Under the pieces are notes generated by a model. It did no database searches. It saw only the letters and a list, made by a program, of their open reading frames with translations, and was not told the origin of the DNA. The translations under genes and the position numbers were made by a program. From NCBI GenBank assembly GCA_964030475.1, contig CAXIPT010000002.1:8575455-8639454 (forward strand): a DNA stretch of 64,000 bases, written 5' to 3'. This DNA comes from Tethya wilhelma (Eukaryota > Porifera > Demospongiae > Tethyida > Tethyidae). Positions 55,992 through 64,000 of this stretch are shown in pieces (positions within the stretch are counted from its first letter, which is position 1; each line of letters starts with the position of its first letter).

Positions 55992-57137
55992 TGTACTCTG
56001 TTCTCCTGGCTGCTTCAGTGTTTTCAGGTGCAAGGCTCTGAAACAGGTTCTGGAGGAATATTCATCTGAGGTGACAAGTGCAAGTGAGTTTCTCATGAAG
56101 GACATGGGAGAGGATCGCTGGCTATGTACCTTGCTCATAAAGAAAGGATGGCGACTGGACTACTGTCCAATCTCAAATGATCATACCTATTATCCTGAAG
56201 ATTTCGGTGAGTTTTTCAAACAACGACGACGATGGATTCCTTCAACAATCGCCAATCTGACAACCTTGATCTCTGAAGCTGGTACAATCACAAAACACAA
56301 CAATTCGATTTCAATCCTCTTCATCTTTTTCCAAGCCCTCTTGATATTTTCCACAGCTATATCACCCGCCACAGTCATTCTTGTGATAACATCTGGATTG
56401 CAATCGGCATACAATATTTCAGAGGGAGGTACATATGCAATAACTTTCATTCTAATTTTAGTAAGTGTCTTCTATGGAATTGTATGTCTCTATTCAAGCC
56501 AAGAGACTCAGATTGACATGGCTAAACTACTTTCAGTTTTCTTTGCTATCCTTATGGCCATTGTATTTGCTGGTATCTTCAAAGGCATCGTAGATACTAT
56601 CTACTCTGGCCCAACACAAATGGTATTGACTGTTCCTAACTGCACATAATTCGAACATAAGATAAATGATACCAAAGACCTAGAAATGTGTCTTGATAGT
56701 ATTCTGAAAACCTTAAAAATGCTGAGTTTGTACCACAAACAGTTCTCCCAAAAGGATTAAGCACAACTATGCTCTACATTGGAGCATTTGTAGTGACCTA
56801 TCTTCTTGCTGCTTGCTTTCACTTACGAGAGTGGTGGAACATCATTCATGGTGTTTGGTACATCCTTGCCCTACCATCGGGATATCTTCTACTACTCATC
56901 TACTCTGCTGTGAATCTTGATAGTCAGAGCTGGGGAACTCGAGAGGCAAGTAGTGGAGCTGACAAGGGACTAATAGGATTGTTTGAGCGTGTTTGGAAGA
57001 AAATTAAGACAGTGGTTTGCCATTGCCGATGTTGTATAAAAAAACATTGGCGGGTAGAAAACAAAGATGAGAGACAAGATCCTGAAATTGGGGGAATAAG
57101 ATTGCCAAATGGCTTGTCTACTGGGAGTCATTTACCA
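55992..57137 (+). pseudogene. chitin synthase fragment beside gene E
   Basis: Strong similarity to the reverse complement of 29360-28210 starts abruptly at about 55992, next to the DIRS-like element. It encodes the SSEVTSASEFLMKDMGEDRW and QRRRW part of the catalytic domain and the following TM helices. The exon ends at a donor near 57137 (CCAT|GTAAGA). A stop interrupts at about 56647 where the other copy reads on, and a small deletion follows at about 56700. Conversely, this copy lacks the stops of the 28 kb copy, so each decayed on its own. Sequence after the donor matches the 28 kb intron until the N at 57275. Confidence 0.8.
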
Positions 57138-57519
57138 TGTAAGAAAATAATTAAAAAATAAAGGAAAAATATTAACATGTAGACTACAGATTGCAAGCTT
57201 TTATTAATGGAATATGCATTTAAAACACTATCTGTTATTGCATGTACTTTTTTGTGATGCTTAATTTTGTATTCNCTTATATTATACCTATTAGATGAGC
57301 CGCAACAAGAATGAGTATTATAATACTTTAAGGACAAGTGGATTTTGACATGGTAATCAATTGCAACACTTTGCAGAGCATTATGCATGCATATATTTGT
57401 TGAAGATATCAAGAGGTTTTTGTCATAGAATCTATATACATACCTCCTTTTAATTTTTTGATGTTGTCTTAATAAATTAGTTCAAGCTTATAATTTCTAA
57501 GAAGTAATAATAATAAAAT
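57138..57519. other. intron remnant and intergenic, broken by an N
   Basis: Bases up to 57274 match the intron of the minus-strand chitin synthase copy. The N at 57275 ends that match, and the remaining chitin synthase exons are not seen. Nothing else was recognised. Confidence 0.6.
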
Positions 57520-59410
57520 TATTTCCAAGAAAATAATGCTTAACAATATTCATACTCTGCTCTACTCGTTGGGGGTGGTACTGCTGTTTCAGGTCACAAG
57601 TTTGCACCATGGGTGGTACTATACAGTGTCTAGACACAATAATTCTCATTAATTTTTGATCATGACCAATTGGAACTAATCCATAACACCCTCCCGCTGA
57701 GAATTGAAGAACTCACATGCATATGCACACAATCAATTATTTATGAAATCATCTCAGCAATCACAAGATCACTTGTCAATGAATTAAAATTGACAATAAT
57801 TGAGAGTAGTAGTTACTAGTCAGTCAACCACAAAGACATTAATTTTGTCCTAGATAGGCTCAGCATGCATGCAAGTATTTCTTAAAATATATATTTTTAA
57901 AACTATAATATTATTATAATAATTATAGTCTACTTATACATGTAGTCCAAGTGGGAATTACAGATCTAGACATGCATGTATTTATTTAGTACAATGTCAT
58001 AACAGAGAGGGAGGAAGGAGCTGAGTCAGGGCCCTGTGAACAAAGCTATATTATGTACCTCAAGCTCACTATACAAGTAGCAACAAAATTCATAAAAATA
58101 AGGAGTGTAGGCAAAAAACAGAAATGGCATGCATGCAATGATGTAAAAAGGTTAAGTTTGTACTTAACTTTAATAAATAGAGTCAAAAAATGGATTTTAG
58201 ATTCAAGTTACACATGCATGAGTAGTTATTTTACCAGTTATCATGCATGGGCTCTAAAATTAAAAGGAACTTATTATAAGTAGTCATGTGACTCATGTGC
58301 CAAAATCTATCACATTAATTTTTGACTCTTGTATAGTGTGCATGGTAATTACGACAATTAACATGATGTAGTATTAGTTTCTAATAGGCAGGTGGTCAAA
58401 CAAATTCAATGGAATACAAATTATTATTATAATAATAATAGTTGTAAAGTCATGCATGTGTGTGCCATGTAGGACATGTGAGGTTAACATTGGTGCATTT
58501 ATTTGTCTTTAGTGATCAAAAAGTTTTGAAGTTACATATAGCTATAGGTACCTTAACTATGTATTACCATGGTTACCTGAACACAATTATGTGGTATTTT
58601 AATGATAAAACAATAATGTTAGTCCTGCAGGTGTTGTCTGGTGATAACATTATAAAATGGTTAAAAATGAAATCATAACTCAATAATGAAAATTATCGCT
58701 TAGTACGACACTACCTCCCTTGAAGCAGGTATGCAATGAATGACCGTTCTTGCTTGCTTGGAAAAACATGTTAATGATTTCAATTCTTAGACAAGATAAC
58801 ATCAGTATATAAGACACATGCACCTATTGCTATTGTACACAACTGCTAATGCTCTTGGTGTTCGTGTTGCAGGATTGATTTATTGGACAGTCATAATTAT
58901 AGCCAAATCTCAGTGGCTTAGTTGCAGGTAAATCCTATATGATAAAATATACAATGTCATGTTTTCGTCACTTAAAATTAATATTATTATATTATAATAA
59001 TAATTATAATAACAACTTTATTATAAATGCTATAATCTTTGCGTTCAAAATTCAAAAATTATACACTACTAAGGATCTACAACATGTCATAATAGTTATA
59101 ATTAATATTAATTAAATTTTCTTGATAATTCAAATTATACACTTGCATGCATTCACATTTGGTTCATAACTACAGAAGTATTCAAGTCAAGTGGTTTTTG
59201 TCAAGAAGTTGTCTGCTATTTACAGATAGTTTTTAATACTTGTACAACTGCAATCTATACTAGGCTAATTAGTCTGAAATAAACTGATTGGCAATAAAGA
59301 ACACAATCACTGACAATATTTGGCCACACAAAGTGTGTGTGTGCACACACATTTTTGTTAGAGAACTCAAATATATCCTAGCAACTACATGCTAAGAGTA
59401 GCTATATAAA
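57520..59410 (+). promoter_or_regulatory. duplicated 5' module upstream of gene E
   Basis: It has the same landmarks as before A and B: TTTCCAAGAAAATAATGC...CAATATTCATACT, GTCTAGACACAATAATTCT, CACCCTCCCGCTGAGA, CAGGTGTTGTCTGG, ACCTCCCTTGAAGCAG and a TTGCAG|GATTGA exon start. The candidate 5' UTR exon is 58873-58927 (donor TTGCAG|GTAAAT). CACAAAGTGTGTG lies at 59327, 84 bp before the start codon, which itself follows TATATAAA directly. Confidence 0.65.
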
Positions 59411-62400
59411 ATGGCTTCACCAGAAATAGAACTACCTTGTCTTGGGCGTCCATTTAAACTTGGAATGCTCTACGATTGCCGTAATGACAACCTTATTCTC
59501 GGTGACACTACTAGGTGGGATAAACAAGCTATTAAAAGGGCCAAACGAACAAATTCAGATGGCAAGACAGGTGGTGGCCCTGGAATAGTCATTGAAAGTG
59601 ATAGCCTACAGAAAAAGACTGAGCATCTAGGTATAACCGGTGGTTTAAAACTTAGTGTCTTACCAAACAGCCTAGTAAAAGACATCTCTGGATCAGCTGC
59701 ATACTTGAATGATCGTAAAAGATCGAACAATCAAGCACGTGTTTGTATTAAATACACAGGACCATCAGAATACATATACCTCGACATGGAAAAGATTGGT
59801 CAGATTTCAAAACCAAGCTTTGAGGCAACCCATGTTGTCACAGGAGTGTACTACGGAGCAGATGCATTCCTTATATTTGATAGACATAATATTGATAGTG
59901 ACCGAACCAAGTACGAATTGGTTAAAGCAGTTGCAAATCTTGTCAGCAATCCTAACATGCCAATGGAAGATCTAGTTCAAGATAAAGCAGAAGCTGAAAA
60001 GTACCAATGTACTCTATATGTTGATTCTGAATCACAGCCTAAAAGAATGCTTAGTTCTTTTACAGAAGCAGTACAAGTTTATCGTGACTTGCCTAAGGTG
60101 TTACATGGATGTCCAAAAGCAAAAGTTGCTCAACTTTACCCATTAAGCAAACTTAGTACTAGTAAGTCAACTGAGAAAAAGATAGTGAAAGAGGTAAGTG
60201 ATAGAGTTGCTAGTGAAGTGCAAAAAGTTTTTGAAGCTTTACACCATTCAAAGATCGTTTGTACTGATATCCAACAAAATTCACTTTGTGAAAAATTTGA
60301 ACGACTGCAAAATCAACTCATAGATTTTGAAGGAAAACTTTCCCAATTCCAAGCTTCTACAATTCAGCGGGTAACAACTCTGCTACCACTAATCCGCAGT
60401 GGAAAGGCCAATGAAGATGACCTTCTTAAGGAAGTTAGCCAGTCACCTTTCAGCCCACAATGCCTTTTCTCTTATGCTACCAAAAAGCAGGAAGAGATGA
60501 AGAAGCTTGAGTCATTGATGCAACAAATGGAAAACATCGAGTTTATATCAGCTGGTAAGGCATTTGACGTTGCAGTGGAAGACTGTGATATTGATGTTGT
60601 AGTCTGTTTTGTCTTCAATGTTATCAATGAACAAGACCAATTACTAACCAATATGAGCTGCTACCTTAGAGGACAACCACCTGAGCTAGTTTCGCAGGAG
60701 CAAAGCTGGTATCAAGATCAAGCCATTATCCAGAGAATAAGACAACAAAGAAAGCTTTTTTTCAAATTAGCTAAAGCTAATCAAGAATCAAACAAAAAGT
60801 TTCTAGTAACTGACCATGCTATTGAAGCATCACAAGCTGGTACAATTCTCATAACTACAGGAGGTTGTGGTCTTGAAGAATTTGTAGCACCAAGTGAGCC
60901 AAGTCAACCCTTGGCTAAAGACATTGACATTTCCTATAATTCTATTTCAATAAGCTGGACTCCACCTTTAATTGGACTTGAAAACGTACAGTCCTACATT
61001 GTCTATTGTTGTCAAGTTGACAGTCCAACATTAGAGTGGACTACATACAAAACCAGTGGTCCAGAAACAAACCTAAGAGTAACTAGCCTTTGTGCCAACA
61101 CAAGTTACAAGTTTAAAGTACAAGCTGAGTGTAAATTTGCACTTCTAAGTCCAGAAAGTGCCATTACCAAAATTAAAACTTTACTAAGTGAAGTATCACA
61201 GCAAGATCATGAAACAGCTGAATCAGAAGAACAACGAACACAGTATTCTGAAGACGACATACCATTAAAACCTGCAGGTAAGAGACTCTATTCCTTCCAG
61301 ACAACTAAGCCTCAAGCTTCAGCATTAAGTCATGATCAAATTCAAGTTGAGTGGCAACTAAATGCACAAGAATCAAAAGAGGATATTCAACACTATATTG
61401 TGTTCTATCGATCTCTATCTGATTCTAAAGTGAAGTGGACCCAAATAGAAGTAGAATCTGATGCAACTAGCACAGTTGTCAGGAAACTAGAGTCAAGCAC
61501 TAAATACATTTTCAAGATCAAGCCAATATGCAAGACTAACAGCAGTGTTGAAAGTGAAACAAGTGACCCTGTTGCAACAATCTCTGAAGTTGTCAGACAA
61601 CCAAGCAAGCCCTGCAAAATATCCTCAAGTACAAACAGCATACAGTTACAATGGAAATATTCACAAAATTGTGTAGTTGATTACTACATAATTTCATATC
61701 GCTGCGTTAGCAATGTATCTGATTCAAATACCAACTGGGTGACAAAAGTCATAAAAGGTACCAAAGCTACTATAGAGGATCTTCAGCCAAATACTTCTTA
61801 CCAATTTAAGGTTTGTCCCATGTCCTACTCTAAAGGCCTGATTGGGATGGAAAGTGTTCTTAGCGACCCAATTGCAACTTGCGAGGCGATATGTAAAACA
61901 AGTATTCCTTGGGCAATTGAGTCTTCAATAACCACCAATACCCTAAAATTGAAATGGAACAAGCCAGAATACAATAGCACTAAAGTGCAGTTGTATATCA
62001 TTTCATATCGTACACAACATGACCAAGAATGGAAGATGGCTTCAACACATGGAGCTCAAGAACACTCGGAAATAAGTGGGCTTACTCCAAATACTGCTTA
62101 CATTTTCAAAGTTCGTCCAGAATGTGGTGAGTATATAAAAGGAGTTAATAGTGATGAAAGCAACCCTATCACCACAAAACCAGTCTGTCAACCTGGCAAA
62201 CCAAAAATAACAAGTGTAACTCATAATTCCATTGAAGTAACTTGGAAGAGTCCAAACTATGGAAGCAGCTTCATCAATAGTTATGTTGTTTACTATACCA
62301 AAGTAAGTCCAACACAAATTTGGGAAACACTTTACACTGATAATAATGAGCCAAGGTGTCTTGTAAAAGGATTGGATCCTAAATCTTGTTATGTGTTCAA

Positions 62401-64000
62401 AGTGCTCCCAGAATGCGGTGAGGGTGTACATGTGCAGAGTGAAGCTAGCGAAACTAGTGATCCCATTGAGACAGGACCTGCTATCTGCCAACCTGGAAAA
62501 CCTCAGGTCATCAACTTAACACACAATTCAGTCAAACTAATTTGGGAAAGTCCCAAGTATGACAGTGATAAGGTTCACCTTTACATTGTTTACTATGATA
62601 AAAAGAAAGATGAAGGATCATGGTCTTCAGAGAGCTGTGCAGCAACAAAAGATCGAAGCATAACAATAATAGATCTGAAACCAAACAAAGAGTATATCGT
62701 TTCAAAGTACACCCCCAATGTCCAAAAAATTCTGTAATCACTGAATACAGTGAATACAGTGATGTAATACAAACAAAGCCTCAAGTTTATCCTCCCGGAA
62801 AACCAAAACCAGTTTTTGTAACATACAACAGTATAACTCTAACATTCGAAAAAACAAATTCATACCAACAAAATGAGTCAGATAGTGGTAAATATACAGT
62901 ACTTTATAACAAAGCAAGTGACCCCAGTTTAAGACTGAGTATAAATGATTGGAAAAGAATACCCATAGAAGGAATTAACCCTCAGATAAAGATTGATAAA
63001 CTTACTCCAAACACAGGGTACATTTTCAAAATATTTGAAGAAAACGAGAACACTGAAAGTGAAACAAGTGATCCTATTACAACTAAGCCATTATTACAAC
63101 CTGGTAAACCAAGAATTTCTATACTTTCTGGTTATGTTCACATTAAATGGGACAAGCCAAGCTATAGCGAAGAGAGTGTGGAGTCATACATTGTATATTA
63201 CAAAAGGCTGAGTGATTCCTCATGGAAACAGGTGAGTAGGGAATTAATCGAACGGTCATTACAGCAAACTAAAGTAGATCTACATAGCTTGACAGTGGGT
63301 AACCAATATGTCTTCAAAGTTCATCCCTTGGTACATTTACCTAATCTATCTGACAGCACTTTATGCATAAATGATTCAGAAGAGAGTGACCCCATCTTAA
63401 TCATGTCTCGAGAATGCAAACCATGTAAGCCAACACCCTTGGATATTACCCACCACAGCATCACTATTCAGTGGACCATACCAGACTATAGTGAAAGTTG
63501 CATTGATTCATACAGAATCTCTCATTCAACTGCTACTGAACATGAAAAATGGAAAAGTGAACAGATTGAAGGAACTACCTGTCAAGCAACAATTTGTAAT
63601 CTAAAGGCAAACTGTAAGTATTTTTTCAAAGTTTTACCAATTTCAAGGTCTGAAAGTTTTTCTGCAAATTGTCTTGAAAGCGATAGTAGTGAAGCTATTC
63701 AAACTAAGCTTCTGGAATGTCGACCAGGAAAGCCACGAATTAAAATTAGCCAAGATTGTTCAAACAGGATCTATCTTGAGTGGGACAGACCACAATATGG
63801 TCAAGAAAGTATAGAATCATACATAGTATATTACTATGAAGTAGGAGATGATTCCACAGCAATCGATAAACCTCTCACTAAACTAACTAAAGGTGCTGAA
63901 GAGCAGATAACAATTGATGATCTAGCTGTTAACAAAAACTTTGTTTTTAGTGTTATTGGTTATTCTAGTCAAAATAGTTCAAACCGGGAAGTAACATTTG
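59411..64000 (+). CDS. gene E: SNTX-type MACPF/Trx - FN3 protein, frameshifted, runs off the window
   Basis: Residues 1-about 490 carry the SNTX-type MACPF/CDC-like, helical and thioredoxin-like domains (LGRPFKLGMLYDCRNDNL near the start). FN3 domains begin at about 497. The first frame ends at 62737 in the sixth FN3, where a small frame-changing indel near 62690 puts the reading into another frame. From there the second frame stays open, with no stop, to base 64000 and encodes FN3 domains 7-10 in the same order as gene B. The GTPase is expected beyond the edge and is not seen. The N-terminal half is closer to gene A than to B (for example QVYRDLPKVLHGC in both). It is either a pseudogene or an error-bearing intact gene. 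Confidence 0.75.

Overview
The window is animal nuclear DNA, AT-rich and repeat-rich. Best guess is a sponge: one gene has short, clean GT-AG introns, chitin synthase remnants carry SAM domains, and there are many small MITE-like elements. The species is inferred, not shown. Nine single N bases (2315, 14162, 16144, 17960, 19406, 26840, 27303, 30965, 57275) look like collapsed assembly gaps. Six of them lie in repeats.

The main content is a local family of giant, apparently intronless genes, all on the + strand. Gene A (4912-14223), gene B (34429-42576) and gene E (59411 to the right edge) begin with a stonustoxin-type module: an SNTX-like MACPF/CDC domain, a helical domain and a thioredoxin-like domain. 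A long run of fibronectin type III (FN3) domains follows, 20 in A and 16 in B. A and B then end in an AIG1/septin-like P-loop GTPase with a Cys-rich tail. Gene C (44478-48127) keeps the FN3 and GTPase parts, but its N-terminus is a CARD-like death-fold domain. Gene D (49974-51943) is a 5'-truncated GTPase remnant interrupted by a MITE. I infer a modular receptor or effector family, possibly innate immune, in which different effector heads sit on one FN3-GTPase chassis.

Between A and B, a 17-exon minus-strand gene (15939-22022) reconstructs to 721 residues with an exact reading frame. It encodes a secreted Cu-only superoxide-dismutase-repeat protein with two metal-competent and two degenerate SOD-like domains. 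Three broken chitin synthase fragments (27361-30890 minus, 31318-32140 plus, 55992-57137 plus) lie near the SNTX-type genes. Those on the + strand sit just upstream of B and E, which suggests they were duplicated together.

Mobile DNA includes two LINE reverse transcriptase fragments, a degraded DIRS-like tyrosine-recombinase retrotransposon (53391-55991), a pogo-like element, several MITE families, fold-back elements, TG/CA arrays and minisatellites. A, B and E share about 2 kb of upstream sequence, including a probable non-coding 5' UTR exon and a CACAC-AAA-GTGTG motif 60-85 bp before the start codon.
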